The translations under genes and the position numbers were made by a program. Shown here piece after piece: positions 25,799 to 35,178 of a DNA stretch of 64,000 nucleotides. The notes under the pieces are model-generated. The model was not told the DNA's origin. It saw only the letters and a program-made list of their open reading frames with translations, and searched no databases. Location of the stretch: contig CAZYGK010000001.1 in assembly GCA_964647355.1 (NCBI GenBank), positions 62,001 to 126,000 on the forward strand. Direction: 5' to 3'. The number at the start of each line of letters is the position of its first letter. The first letter of the stretch is position 1. The DNA comes from SZUA-430 sp964647355 (GTDB lineage Bacteria; Pseudomonadota; Alphaproteobacteria; Micropepsales; Micropepsaceae).

Positions 25799-26263
25799 AG
25801 CAAAAGTCTCCGTTCCTAGAGCTTTGATTCTTCCCTGCAGTCGCAACAGCCGCAGCAGCAGGATGAGATATGACCGGTACCACTTTGCGCCAGAGAGTTT
25901 CCGATGTCCAATCTAGCTAGCCTGCAACCGCCGAGGGATTTTGAGATGTCGGGCGTCGCAGCCACCTCGCGCCACTGCCGACACGCTGATGGGGCGGCGT
26001 CTGCGATGTGACTCGACAAACTCAGGTGCGCAGATCGACGTAGTCGCCGACACTATCGATTGCGAATTATTCGACGAGCGAATTGCTGCAATGCACTACA
26101 ATTGCGCTCCGACAAACGTACCCGCGAAAATGTCGAAAAAGGGATACAATTGCGCACACACTGAATAATTTTGGCAGCAGTACAAGTTAGCAATGCAGAT
26201 AATTGACAACGATTCATACCCAGCACATCCTCAAAGTCACGGTTGGCCAGAAGGATCGGTTCA
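25799..26263. other. Intergenic region upstream of the peptide cluster
   Basis: No gene supported. The 11-mer TACAATTGCGC occurs twice, at 26097-26107 and 26145-26155, exactly 48 bases apart start to start. Each copy contains TACAAT, a good -10 hexamer. TTGACA at about 26200 is a possible -35 element for the cluster. The region is less GC-rich than its surroundings. It is the likely control region of the peptide biosynthesis cluster. Confidence 0.4.
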
Positions 26264-27715
26264 ATGGGCGGAGCTTCGACAGGAGGCGACGACGTTCAAA
26301 CGCTCACCGATTTCCTGGCGCCGGTAACGCCCCAAAAATTCATCGACGACTATTGGTCTCGCGAACCTCTTCACATTCGAGGTCACGCGCAAAAATTTTC
26401 TTCTTTGTTCAACCTTCAGGTGTTCAAGAAAGCAATCAAGCATCAGAAGCGGGCCGGCCTCTCAATTCGGGCGAGCTTTGACAGCGAAGCAAACCATAAA
26501 GGTGCTGGTGCTCACGTCTACATCGATCATCGAAGGGTAGATGACTATTTTTCGAGAGGGGCGACAGTCTGCGTCGACCCGATTGATGCCGCAGTTCCCC
26601 GGCTGGCGGAGTTTTCGAGTGCCATTAAGGTCGCGCTAAATCACGCGGGTGGCGTGAGCGTTAAGTGTTACTACTCACCAGACAAATGTGGATTCAACAC
26701 GCACTTTGACACTGGAATCGCGACGACAATGCAAATTTCCGGGAGGAAGCGTTGGCGCTTCTCTAGGCGTCCCGCCATGCCATTCCCGCGAAGCAATGCG
26801 CTTACGACTGCGGCCGGTGACATCCGATATTCGGATCGTCTGCCCTCAAGCATCCAGACCTGGGAACGCGTCGCCAGCGTTGATGAATCTAGCTTTGAAG
26901 AGGTGGTCTTGGAACCAGGTGACATTCTTTGCCTGCCAAGCGGCGTTTGGCACAACGCCAAGGCTATTGGAGACTCTTTGGCGCTCAATCTTTCGTTCGC
27001 GACTCTGGACTTCTTCGAGTTGATCGAACTCATTTTGGGGTCAGTGCTGGTTCCGAAAAGCGAATGGCGACAGCCAATCCCGCTCCACTTTGAAGGGGAT
27101 AACGGCCCACACGCGATACCGCGGAAGCAAAGGGAGTTTTTTCAAGAGCGGCTAGCAGAATTGCGGGCAGTCATCGATGCGCTCGACCCAAACGGCGCTG
27201 AACTCTATTCCGCATGGCAGTCGATGGTCCGTAGTTCGGCCGCTCGGCGCGCTGTGGAAGCGGCTTCGGGGTTCGCAGAATCTGCGATCGCTCCTGCAGT
27301 AGACTCTGGCGAACCTCGCATGGCCACCTCGGCGCAATTGGACAATTCGTCGATCGCTTATGCCGGAGGGGTTAGTTGCGCGTTGCAGGTGACGAACCTG
27401 CAGCAGGCAATTCGTTGGTATCGGGAATTGGGGTTCACGGTTGGCTATGTCGTTAAAGAATTTGGTTGGTGCGAGATGTATACACCCATACCAAATGTGC
27501 GCATCGGCCTCTCAGAGATACCGGTCCGCGGCGTCAGCGGTGGAGCGGTGTTGAATTTTGGCGTGACAGACCTCGATGCAACACGACGCATGCTCGAGGC
27601 CAGGGGGGTCAAGTTTGAGGGGCCAACCCAAGCGATTCCGGGGATGGCAAAGCTGGCGACCTTCTTTGACCCTGACCAGAACCGTCTCATGCTGTTTCAA
27701 ACGCTAGAGGCTTGA
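26264..27715 (+). CDS. JmjC/cupin-type 2-oxoglutarate oxygenase fused to a VOC domain
   Basis: A 483-residue fusion. Residues 1-270 are a JmjC-like (cupin_4/ROXA type) dioxygenase: SREPLHIRGHAQKF near the start, then the iron ligands H147 and D149 in FNTHFDTG and H230 in LPSGVWHNAKA. ISGRKRWRF carries the likely 2-oxoglutarate-binding basic residues. Residues 359-483 form a VOC/glyoxalase domain (LQVTNLQQAIRWYRELGFTV to TFFDPDQNRLMLFQ). AAGGA lies before the ATG at 26264. It is the first gene ahead of the peptide precursor and could hydroxylate the peptide, while the VOC part may give self-resistance or act as a second active site. Its role is inferred from position. Confidence 0.8.
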   Translation: MGGASTGGDDVQTLTDFLAPVTPQKFIDDYWSREPLHIRGHAQKFSSLFNLQVFKKAIKHQKRAGLSIRASFDSEANHKGAGAHVYIDHRRVDDYFSRGATVCVDPIDAAVPRLAEFSSAIKVALNHAGGVSVKCYYSPDKCGFNTHFDTGIATTMQISGRKRWRFSRRPAMPFPRSNALTTAAGDIRYSDRLPSSIQTWERVASVDESSFEEVVLEPGDILCLPSGVWHNAKAIGDSLALNLSFATLDFFELIELILGSVLVPKSEWRQPIPLHFEGDNGPHAIPRKQREFFQERLAELRAVIDALDPNGAELYSAWQSMVRSSAARRAVEAASGFAESAIAPAVDSGEPRMATSAQLDNSSIAYAGGVSCALQVTNLQQAIRWYRELGFTVGYVVKEFGWCEMYTPIPNVRIGLSEIPVRGVSGGAVLNFGVTDLDATRRMLEARGVKFEGPTQAIPGMAKLATFFDPDQNRLMLFQTLEA

Positions 27716-27956
27716 TCGCGCTGAAGTCGGTGGCCACGAGCCACTAGTTGTGTATTGGATCGTCCTACCAAACAACTGAAAGTAGACTAGCTCCGTTTGT
27801 CTTAGATGACGGGGGTGTCATTTTCCTGACTCTTGCTCCATTTCTCTCTACTCGCGAGTTTCGAGATCAAGTAGTCGCCAACACAGTGAGCGTACTTGTG
27901 TTTACCACGCTCACTGCTATGGTCACTGCACCGGTTTTCCGGGATGGAGGAAGCAA

Positions 27957-28517
27957 ATGTCAAAAGGTCGGCGAGATAAGGCCGTGGTAGACCAAAGGCG
28001 TCGTGCGGCGTTGCGCGCGTTAGGCGCCGGTGCACTTGCTACAGCGATTGCGCCAAGCATTGTCGTTGGTGCGGCGGGCGCGCAACCGGTGGGAACGACG
28101 GTGAAGCCTGCTTTGCGTCTTGATCCGTCGGTGTTGCGCCAGATTCGACTTCAAAAGCTCTCGTCGCTCGATGGCGACAAACTAAATGCCATCAGGTTGG
28201 CACAACGTTTGCCGGCCGACGTGAATATTGGAAAGTTGGGACTCACGCCGGAAGGCGTGAAGAGGCTGACACCAGCGGCGCAGGGCCTCACGAAGGCAGA
28301 CTTGGAAACACTCGGGACAGGTCTGATTAGTAACAATGCAAAGCTTGCAGCATTGACGGTCGACGACGTGGCTTCCATTCGCGACGCGTTCGGCAAATTC
28401 TACCAACCTGGTCGTGCGTTCGGGGGAAGGTTAGCTTCCATCGACGTTTCCTGTTGTTGCTGCACGCCTTGCTGCTGCGCGGCGGCGGTCGACCAACCTA
28501 TCAACCTTGCAGCTTGA
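27957..28517 (+). CDS. RiPP (TOMM) precursor peptide with Cys-rich core
   Basis: A 186-residue precursor. The tail carries SCCCCTPCCC at residues 165-174, followed by AAAVDQPINLAA. No other cysteine occurs in the protein, so the seven Cys are clearly the modification targets. The leader is unusually long, about 160 residues. Residues 14-40 (RRRAALRALGAGALATAIAP and on) look like a Tat- or Sec-type signal. The middle is helical and Leu-rich (LTPEGVKRLTPAAQGLTKAD). GGAGG lies nine bases before the ATG. It directly precedes radical SAM, ThiF-like, YcaO and SagB-type genes. No Nif11 or nitrile-hydratase leader is visible, so the leader class is new to me. The product could bear several thiazoles. 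Confidence 0.82.
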   Translation: MSKGRRDKAVVDQRRRAALRALGAGALATAIAPSIVVGAAGAQPVGTTVKPALRLDPSVLRQIRLQKLSSLDGDKLNAIRLAQRLPADVNIGKLGLTPEGVKRLTPAAQGLTKADLETLGTGLISNNAKLAALTVDDVASIRDAFGKFYQPGRAFGGRLASIDVSCCCCTPCCCAAAVDQPINLAA

Positions 28518-28553
28518 GTTAGGCTCTCTCCGTTATTTTGAGGACGCGTCCAA

Positions 28554-29936
28554 ATGCGCGTTTTGCTTGTTTGGCCGGATTCGCTGAATGAGCTGATCGG
28601 ATGGGGAGACCTGGGTGCGATCGCTGAGCCGCTGGCGCTTGAGTATTTGGCGGCGGCGGTGGAAGCGAGAGGGCATGAGGCGCAGATTCTGGATCTGCGT
28701 CTCAACCCGCGAGCGCTTGGGCCCACACTAGCATCCTTTCGGCCAGATTTGGTCGGAATCACTGCCTTCAGCATGCATGTGCTGCGGGCCCTTGAGTTGT
28801 GTCGGATCGTCAAGGCGCACAACTCCGCGTGTCGCACTGTGGTGGGTGGGCACCACGCAACGTTCCTGCCTGAAGACTTCTTTAGCGACAGCGTTGATTA
28901 CGTGGTGTGCGGCGAGGGTTGTGATGCCATGGCGGTTCTTGTCGACGCAGGCATGGGGGATCCGCCGCCGGTCAAGAATATGTGGCGTAGGAAGAGCTGC
29001 GGCACCTTTGCGCTTGATAGTCCGGGAAACTGGTTGGATCAGCGTGGCTTGGCACAAATGCCGCGTCCGAACCGCCGTCTGACCGAAGCAGACCGCTCCC
29101 GCTACTTTATCGATTGGATGCGCCCGGTGGCGTTACTTCGAACGACTGTAGGCTGTCCGTACCGATGCACGTTTTGCTCGATTTGGAAAGCGGCGGAGGG
29201 GCGTTATTTTGTCCGGGACGAAGGTTCCGTTGTTGAAGAGCTCGCGGAGATAAGAGAGGACTGGGTCTTTCTCATCGACGACGAGGCGTTCATCAACGGC
29301 AAGCGCATGTGCCGCTTAGCCAAAGCGATTGCCGACTCAGGGATACGGAAGTCCTATTTCACCTACTGCCGCATCGACACATTGTTGCGAGTCCCCGAGG
29401 CTGTGAGCGCTTGGCGAGATATTGGCCTAAAGCGGCTCTTCATAGGGATCGACGCGATTTCACCAAAGGATCTTCAGGAGTACAATAAGAAGTGCTCGCT
29501 GGATCAAATTGACCGCGGCCTGCGCATGGCAAATGAGTTGGGTGTCGAAATCTTTGCGCAGTTCGTGGTCAACACGGACTACGATCGCTCGGATTTTCAA
29601 AGGTTGGTTCGGTTCATCGAGCATCGGCGCATCCAATACCCATCCTTCACCGTGCTGACCCCGCTGCCAGGCACTGACCTCCTTTCCAATTTCGATACCG
29701 TGGTTGCACGCCAGAGTAACGGGAGGCCTGATTGGCGCCTGTTCGATTGTCAGAACGCGGTGACCAAGACCAAGTTGCCCCCCAATGAATTTCGGCGTCA
29801 GTATCGGAACTTGTACCACGTCTTTAAGGGCTCATACGCGGAGTATCGCGACCACAAGACCTTTGTGGACGATGAGCGCGTTACGCCGCTGCAGGGCGGT
29901 CGGTCGGTCGCCGCAACAACACAGGAACTGCGATGA
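28554..29936 (+). CDS. Cobalamin-type radical SAM enzyme
   Basis: A 460-residue protein. The N-terminal 150 residues have the Rossmann-like B12-binding fold (LEYLAAAVEARGHEAQILDL, PDLVGITAFS, VVGGHHATFLP, YVVCGEGCDA). The radical SAM core starts with C201, C205 and C208 in GCPYRCTFCSIW, followed by FLIDDEAF and the FIGIDAIS strand. Enzymes of this class methylate unreactive carbons or rearrange substrates, using SAM and often cobalamin. In a peptide cluster it would C-methylate or otherwise tailor the precursor. The stop overlaps the next gene's ATG as ATGA. Substrate and reaction are not visible from sequence. Confidence 0.88.
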   Translation: MRVLLVWPDSLNELIGWGDLGAIAEPLALEYLAAAVEARGHEAQILDLRLNPRALGPTLASFRPDLVGITAFSMHVLRALELCRIVKAHNSACRTVVGGHHATFLPEDFFSDSVDYVVCGEGCDAMAVLVDAGMGDPPPVKNMWRRKSCGTFALDSPGNWLDQRGLAQMPRPNRRLTEADRSRYFIDWMRPVALLRTTVGCPYRCTFCSIWKAAEGRYFVRDEGSVVEELAEIREDWVFLIDDEAFINGKRMCRLAKAIADSGIRKSYFTYCRIDTLLRVPEAVSAWRDIGLKRLFIGIDAISPKDLQEYNKKCSLDQIDRGLRMANELGVEIFAQFVVNTDYDRSDFQRLVRFIEHRRIQYPSFTVLTPLPGTDLLSNFDTVVARQSNGRPDWRLFDCQNAVTKTKLPPNEFRRQYRNLYHVFKGSYAEYRDHKTFVDDERVTPLQGGRSVAATTQELR

Positions 29937-31027
29937 TGGTGGGGACAGCTCAGGACAGATACTATTCGCTGCCGGTTCAACTCTTAAGCGAGCCTGAAGG
30001 TGTTCTCGTTCGCCGAGGTCAAATGCGCTTGCGCGTTCGCGGTTCGGCTGCGGGCGCGATTGTATTGCACGTGATCGACTTGTGCAGCAGACCGGTTGGG
30101 GCCACGTTGGACGAGATTCTGGAGCCCCTGGCAGAGGAGCTTGCGGACCCCGTTCGCGATTTGGTGGAGAAGTTCAAGCGGCGCCGATTGTTGGTTCCGA
30201 TGGGCGACAGTTTGCCTCCACGGTCCGATCCCGAAACACGCGAAGATGTTTTCTTTTGGAGCTTTGACGCGAAGCGCGATGAGGTGGAACAGAGCTTGGG
30301 ATCCCGCCGGCTGGCTATCATAGGCGTCAATGCCGTCTCCATGGAAATGTTGCGGGCACTGTCATCGTTAGGCTTTGGAGAATTGACTGCAGTTGACCAT
30401 CCACGGTTCCGGTCGATGAGGTTCTTCGACTCTGCCGGTCGACTCGACTCAAGTAAGTGGGCGCTTGCCGATCCCGTACCGTTCGATGATTGGGTCGACG
30501 CTGACGACTTGCCCGACTGCCTTGTCGTCACATCGGACTTCGGGGGGTTAGCAAATATGCGCGAGTGGAACGCATTCTGCTTGCGCGAGGGTGTCTCATT
30601 CTTCCCCGTGGTTTTGCAAGATCTCGTCGGGTTTGCCGGGCCTTTGGTTGTCCCCGGAATCACATCGTGCTTCGAGTGTTTTTGGATGCGGCAATTGAGC
30701 AACATCGAGGAGCGAACTGAAAGAACCCACGAAGAGGCGGCATTCGAGGGGCAAGACGTGGATGCCTTCATCGGGCCATTGGCTGGAGCCATCGGAAACG
30801 CGGGCGCGTTTGAACTTTTTCGCTTCTATTCCAAGAGCGTGCCCGGATATCGGGTAGGCACCGTGACAGAATTGGATTTGACCGCGCAGACGATGCAGTC
30901 GCGCCAGATTCTGCGAGTGCCGCGATGCGCAGCTTGCGGCACCGGCCAGCGGCACGGCCGCGTCGCTATTGAACGTGCGGAGATGCCTGGAAACCAATGG
31001 AGTGGAGATGGCGCCGCTGAACAATGA
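29933..31027 (+). CDS. ThiF-like cyclodehydratase partner protein of the TOMM cluster
   Basis: A 364-residue E1-superfamily protein. Residues 1-90 look like a RiPP recognition element (winged helix: LLSEPEGVLVRRGQMRLRVR to KFKRRRLLVP) that would bind the leader. A ThiF-like domain follows (RLAIIGVNAVSMEMLRALSS, with a GVNAVS loop rather than GxGxxG, so ATP binding there is probably lost). Zinc-binding pairs appear as CFECFW and CAACG. In TOMM systems such proteins present the peptide to YcaO. It overlaps the radical SAM gene (ATGA) and the YcaO gene (20 bases). Confidence 0.85.
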   Translation: MMVGTAQDRYYSLPVQLLSEPEGVLVRRGQMRLRVRGSAAGAIVLHVIDLCSRPVGATLDEILEPLAEELADPVRDLVEKFKRRRLLVPMGDSLPPRSDPETREDVFFWSFDAKRDEVEQSLGSRRLAIIGVNAVSMEMLRALSSLGFGELTAVDHPRFRSMRFFDSAGRLDSSKWALADPVPFDDWVDADDLPDCLVVTSDFGGLANMREWNAFCLREGVSFFPVVLQDLVGFAGPLVVPGITSCFECFWMRQLSNIEERTERTHEEAAFEGQDVDAFIGPLAGAIGNAGAFELFRFYSKSVPGYRVGTVTELDLTAQTMQSRQILRVPRCAACGTGQRHGRVAIERAEMPGNQWSGDGAAEQ

Positions 31028-32336
31028 CATTGGGGCGCTCGGCAGCGCACTCGACGTACTCGTCGATTCGTCAGTGGGTGTGATAAGGCGGATATTTGAA
31101 GTTGCACGCGAACCTGGTTCTCCAGAATTTTTTCACTTTGCGGCGCGAGCCGCGAACACGAACGCATTCGGGTTCTTAGAAAATTTCGGCAATACCGGGG
31201 GGGCTTCGTCCGACAAGGCCACCGCGATCGCCAAGGCCTGCGGCGAGGCAATAGAAAGGTATTGCGCTGCTATTTATGAAGTCGGATCGCTTCCGTTTGG
31301 CAAGGCAGACGACTTCGGCGAGAATTGTATCTCTCCCGCAAAGTTTGCATTGTACTCGCCGCGGCAGCTGAACGCGGCTGGGTTCCCATGGGCTCGGTTT
31401 GACGAGCGATCGCCAATCCGCTGGACTCCTGTTGTGCAGATTCGCGACCAAGTGGTTCGCTACGCGCCAGCGGCGTTTGTTTGGATTCCGTACTCCTTCG
31501 ACAAGAGCATTGGCGAAGCTCCAATCGGGCAGCCAATCTCTACCGGGCTTGCCTGTCACGAATCCTGGGAGCGTGCGACGCTTGGGGGTTTATGCGAAGC
31601 GATAGAGCGCGATGCCTTTACCATTTTTTGGCAGGCTCGTGGGGCGCCGCCCCGAGTTCGCGTCGAGACGCTCTCCGATCTAAACTACGACCTGGTTCGT
31701 CGATTTGAGCAGACCGGAGACGAAGTCCAGCTGCTAAATCTGACGAACGACATTGGCGTTCCCGTATTGCTGGCGGTGTTGCGCAGTCACTCAAAACAGC
31801 GTCCGGCCCATGTCTTTGCGGCTGCCGCTGATCCGAACCCAGAAGTCTGTGCACGCAAAGCCTTAGAGGAGTTGGCTCATACGCGCCGTTATAGTGAGCA
31901 ATGTTTGAGACTGATGCCGTGCCCGTCGCCAGACAATGAGTTCGAAGACGTTGAACACCAGGCGCATCACTTGCGGTTTGCGGCAGATCATTCAATGGCG
32001 GAGGCATTTGCATTCGCGTTCGAATCCCCGCATTGGCAGGAGTTTGACGAGATTCCGCGTAAGGTGCTCGCGCCCGCAGAGGCTCTAGAATTCGTTACAA
32101 CGCGCTTATCGGCCGTCGGCATAGAGTGTTTTGCGGCGGATCTCACGTCACCGGATGTGCGCGCGCTTGGTCTGACGGTTGTGCGTGTGGTAGCGCCCGG
32201 GTTGCATCCTCTCTTCATGGGTCATCGTTTGCGCGCCCTCGGAGGTAAACGGTTGCGAAGTGTACCGCAGAGAATGGGCTACAAGGGTTTGGGCCCCGAT
32301 GAAGATGACAACCCCTTTCCCCATCCTTACCCGTGA
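31008..32336 (+). CDS. YcaO-domain cyclodehydratase
   Basis: A 442-residue YcaO enzyme. ATP/Mg-binding motifs are visible: SSDKATAIAKACGEAIERYC (the SxxxAxxxAxxEAxER form), then GLCEAIERDAFTIFWQ and RKALEELAHTR. The protein ends NPFPHPYP, the proline-rich C-terminus that enters the active site of azoline-forming YcaO proteins. It would phosphorylate the amide backbone and cyclise Cys residues of the precursor to thiazolines. The ATG at 31008 has GGAGTGGAG directly upstream and overlaps the ThiF-like gene. It fits the seven-Cys precursor in the same operon. Confidence 0.95.
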   Translation: MAPLNNDIGALGSALDVLVDSSVGVIRRIFEVAREPGSPEFFHFAARAANTNAFGFLENFGNTGGASSDKATAIAKACGEAIERYCAAIYEVGSLPFGKADDFGENCISPAKFALYSPRQLNAAGFPWARFDERSPIRWTPVVQIRDQVVRYAPAAFVWIPYSFDKSIGEAPIGQPISTGLACHESWERATLGGLCEAIERDAFTIFWQARGAPPRVRVETLSDLNYDLVRRFEQTGDEVQLLNLTNDIGVPVLLAVLRSHSKQRPAHVFAAAADPNPEVCARKALEELAHTRRYSEQCLRLMPCPSPDNEFEDVEHQAHHLRFAADHSMAEAFAFAFESPHWQEFDEIPRKVLAPAEALEFVTTRLSAVGIECFAADLTSPDVRALGLTVVRVVAPGLHPLFMGHRLRALGGKRLRSVPQRMGYKGLGPDEDDNPFPHPYP

Positions 32337-33151
32337 GTGCCATGACCAAAAACACGCTCCAAAGACTTCTGGCTGACGAGGATACGGCTGGTCAAGCTTG
32401 GGAGACCTACCACGAAGCCAGCAAGATATCTCCATATGACGCCCCTCCGCACGGTGAGATCGTCCGAGAGCGTATGGTCCGTGCTTGGCCGTCATTTCCT
32501 TACGAAAGCTATCCCGCAATCTCGCTGCCGATGCCGACGCGGCTCGACGCCAACCTCAGCGACGTGATCGCGGCACGCGCAACCGCCCGCGACTTGAGTC
32601 CTAGAAGTCTATCGATGGAGGACCTCTCGACCCTGCTGTTTTGTGCGTATGGTGAGACACGCGATGAGACGGCAAGTGGCTTTCCCAGGCGCTTCCGCGT
32701 GATCCCCTCCGGCGGAGCGATGTATCCGCTTGAGATCTATGTGCACGCAACCCGCATCGATGGGCTGAAGAACGGCATCTATCATTACGCCCCGACAGGG
32801 CACCTCCTCCATTCTTTAGTCGAGGGTGACAGCACTCGACGCCTCAGCGCCGCTCTCGTGCAGGGTCGGCTGGCGCTCGAGTCGAGCCTTCTCGTCTTTG
32901 TCACAGCGATCATCGAACGAGCCGAGTTCAAATATGGTGAGCGTGCGTACCGGTTCGCGTTGATCGAGGCGGGTCACCTCGCCCAAAATTTTGTCTTGGC
33001 GGCGCACGCAATTGGCGGCGGTGCCGTGACCGTGGGCGGTTACTTCGATCGCGAAGTGGACAGCATCCTTGGTCTTGACGGTCTTCGGCAAAGCACAATC
33101 TACATTCTCGCCTTCGGGGGGCGAGGGGGCGCGGACTGGGTTGGGTTATGA
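32333..33151 (+). CDS. SagB-type FMN dehydrogenase
   Basis: A 272-residue nitroreductase-fold protein of the SagB/ThcOx family: IAARATARDLSPRSLSMEDL, then LLFCAYG, RVIPSGGAMYPLEIYVHATR and GIYHYAPTGHLLHSL. The motifs RxxxR, PSGGAxxP and YHY are typical of azoline oxidases, which turn thiazolines into thiazoles with FMN. Either the GTG at 32333 (overlapping the YcaO stop as GTGA) or the ATG at 32342 is the start. Its stop overlaps the next start as ATGA. The catalytic Lys/Tyr pair needs an alignment to confirm. Confidence 0.93.
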   Translation: MSAMTKNTLQRLLADEDTAGQAWETYHEASKISPYDAPPHGEIVRERMVRAWPSFPYESYPAISLPMPTRLDANLSDVIAARATARDLSPRSLSMEDLSTLLFCAYGETRDETASGFPRRFRVIPSGGAMYPLEIYVHATRIDGLKNGIYHYAPTGHLLHSLVEGDSTRRLSAALVQGRLALESSLLVFVTAIIERAEFKYGERAYRFALIEAGHLAQNFVLAAHAIGGGAVTVGGYFDREVDSILGLDGLRQSTIYILAFGGRGGADWVGL

Positions 33152-35178
33152 CCTGCGACGTGCCGATCTTGACGGATAGCGATGGGCGAGAAGCACTGAA
33201 CGTCGCTGCGCGCGAAGGCTTTGTTATTGACCTCTCGATGGGGGGGTGGCGGCCACGGCAAGCCGCAACCGAACTAGCGCAACAGCTTGGCGTTACGCTA
33301 TCGCGGAACGCAGTCGCACCCGGCACAGGCGATTTCCAGGATGCGAAGCAGCGCGCACGCGTGATCGGCGATGGGATCGATTCTGAGGCACGTGGCAAGA
33401 CAGAAGCCAGAAGCGCGTTTGAAGATGCTGAGGCCCTATCCGGCAACATTGGGACATCGGCGCCGATTGCAATAATAACGCCCTTCAGTGGCCTTCCCTT
33501 TCGGAAGCAGGATCGATTGTTGGCGCTTTTTTTGCGCCGCCTATCCCGGGCAAATCTCTCGTATATTTCGCTGCCGTCGAACCACGATTCCACCACAGCG
33601 TCTGTTTTTCCGGGTCTGGCGCCTGCGTCCTTTTCGAACGAGCGACAGGACGCAATTCCCCTGCGCGGAGGCTGTTCTCTTATCCGGCCGGAAAACCGGT
33701 GCGACCCGGCTTTCGCCGACAAATCTCTGTTTGACCGCTTATCGGCCGAGGTGGGTGTCGACGACTGGGTGCGCGCGTACGCGGCTGTCTTTGGCCACAA
33801 TTTGTACGCCGACAGCGAATTGTTGCTGAAGGCGGTGGATGCATCGGCGGCAGCAGGCGCGATTGATCTTGCGCTTGACTTCTGTCGGCGTGCAGTTGAA
33901 TGCGCGAAGCGTCCGCTGGCGAGGTCTATCGCCGAAGCCAGAGCCCAAGGTATCCGAATTGCATCGCACCATTTCGCCGAGGCTGCTGCGGCACCTGTTG
34001 CAAACAGGTCTGCACCGGAATCGCTGCGCGAGTATACAAACACAATGCGCGCCTGGGGGCAGGTGATGATTGGCGAGACCGAGGCGGCCAGGCCGGTGCT
34101 CGAAGCGGCGGTAGGGGCCATACACTCAAGAGCGAACCGCGACATATACGACCATTACATGCTGAACATTGCAGCACTTCGCCGCGCTCGCGACGGCGAT
34201 GTAGCAGGCGCCGAGGCCCTCGAACTTGAAATCAACTCAGACCATGACAAGCGCGATGCTCGGTTGGCATACGTGAATTTGCTCAATCTTTCCCGGCTGG
34301 CTCGTCGCAGAGGTGCAATTGAAGAAGCGCGAAAATTTCAGCGAGAAGCATTCGCGACGTGCTGCGGTGTGATGGGTTCGTGGGAGGCGTTTCATTTTGA
34401 GATATTGGAAGCACTAACGGCAGAACTCTTGGGCGAAGAGAGCATCGACTACTGGATCCGTTCGGCCCTAATTTGGATCTCGGACCCCAGCCCCGAGTGC
34501 CTACCGGACCGTGCGGCGCGAGCGCTTTTGGGGGCACGCTTGCCCCATTCGGCAAGTGAGGAAGCGATGGACCAAACGCTCTTGGCCAAGCTCGGCGAGT
34601 CCAAACATGTTCGAACCGGTAAGCCGGTTCGATTCGGCCGACCGATGCCAGAACAGACGTGTTCCTCCGTGAGCTTACGATGCAACGCGATTTGGGGGAT
34701 TACTACCGGAGAAATGAAGGTTGGCGCGACGAGACCGTCCGCGAGGAGGTTGGGAATCTCGCTCGCGGACCAGTTAGGGCTCCACGATGGTGGTGACATT
34801 GTCGTGGACGCTGCCAACGGCTACGGACTTGGTCGTGACGGTCACGATGCTATGCGGCTCGCGATGCACACGAACGCTAATGTCCTAGAGATCGATGGGA
34901 AGACTGGGCCCGTTGATCGGCTAAAGAGCGCAGAGTCCGCGCTGATCCGGCGCAACCCAGCTATTCGAGAATTGGTGGGCGACGAGCGTAGCGTCACCGT
35001 ATTTTTTCAAAGGCACCGAAAGCCTGAGGTGGTGAGCTCGGATGCCGCGAAAGTTCTGTTGCAAATCGAGCATGAAGTTCCATTGAGTTCTTTGTCATCG
35101 TCGGCGTCTCAGTCGCAGGCCATCGGCCTCGAATTGGAGCGACGTGGTTTGATGCGCATTCGCTGGGGTTGTCCATGA
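33148..35178 (+). CDS. Unrecognised 676-residue protein of the peptide operon
   Basis: Encoded between the SagB-type dehydrogenase and the Rieske protein, overlapping both as ATGA, so it is firmly part of the operon. The N-terminal 200 residues include PIAIITPFSGLPFRKQDRLL and ISLPSNHDSTTASVFPGL, and look like an alpha/beta domain. Residues 220-470 are Ala-rich helical repeats, TPR-like (ARAQGIRIASHHFAEAAAAP, ARRRGAIEEARKFQREAFAT). The last 150 residues form another domain with GEMKVGATRPSARRLGISLA. I do not recognise a family. A scaffold, a leader peptidase or an export/immunity factor are possibilities; there is no membrane segment or HExxH. Confidence 0.75.
   Translation: MTCDVPILTDSDGREALNVAAREGFVIDLSMGGWRPRQAATELAQQLGVTLSRNAVAPGTGDFQDAKQRARVIGDGIDSEARGKTEARSAFEDAEALSGNIGTSAPIAIITPFSGLPFRKQDRLLALFLRRLSRANLSYISLPSNHDSTTASVFPGLAPASFSNERQDAIPLRGGCSLIRPENRCDPAFADKSLFDRLSAEVGVDDWVRAYAAVFGHNLYADSELLLKAVDASAAAGAIDLALDFCRRAVECAKRPLARSIAEARAQGIRIASHHFAEAAAAPVANRSAPESLREYTNTMRAWGQVMIGETEAARPVLEAAVGAIHSRANRDIYDHYMLNIAALRRARDGDVAGAEALELEINSDHDKRDARLAYVNLLNLSRLARRRGAIEEARKFQREAFATCCGVMGSWEAFHFEILEALTAELLGEESIDYWIRSALIWISDPSPECLPDRAARALLGARLPHSASEEAMDQTLLAKLGESKHVRTGKPVRFGRPMPEQTCSSVSLRCNAIWGITTGEMKVGATRPSARRLGISLADQLGLHDGGDIVVDAANGYGLGRDGHDAMRLAMHTNANVLEIDGKTGPVDRLKSAESALIRRNPAIRELVGDERSVTVFFQRHRKPEVVSSDAAKVLLQIEHEVPLSSLSSSASQSQAIGLELERRGLMRIRWGCP

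Noticed and set aside
27730..27744. GTGGC-CACGA-GCCAC hairpin after the JmjC-VOC gene
   Set aside because: A 5-bp stem without a T-run is too weak to call a terminator; it would also separate the gene from the peptide operon without other support.
32928..34145. A 405-codon minus-strand frame
   Set aside because: Antisense to the SagB-type gene and the 676-residue gene, rich in Ser, Arg and Ala, with no motif.
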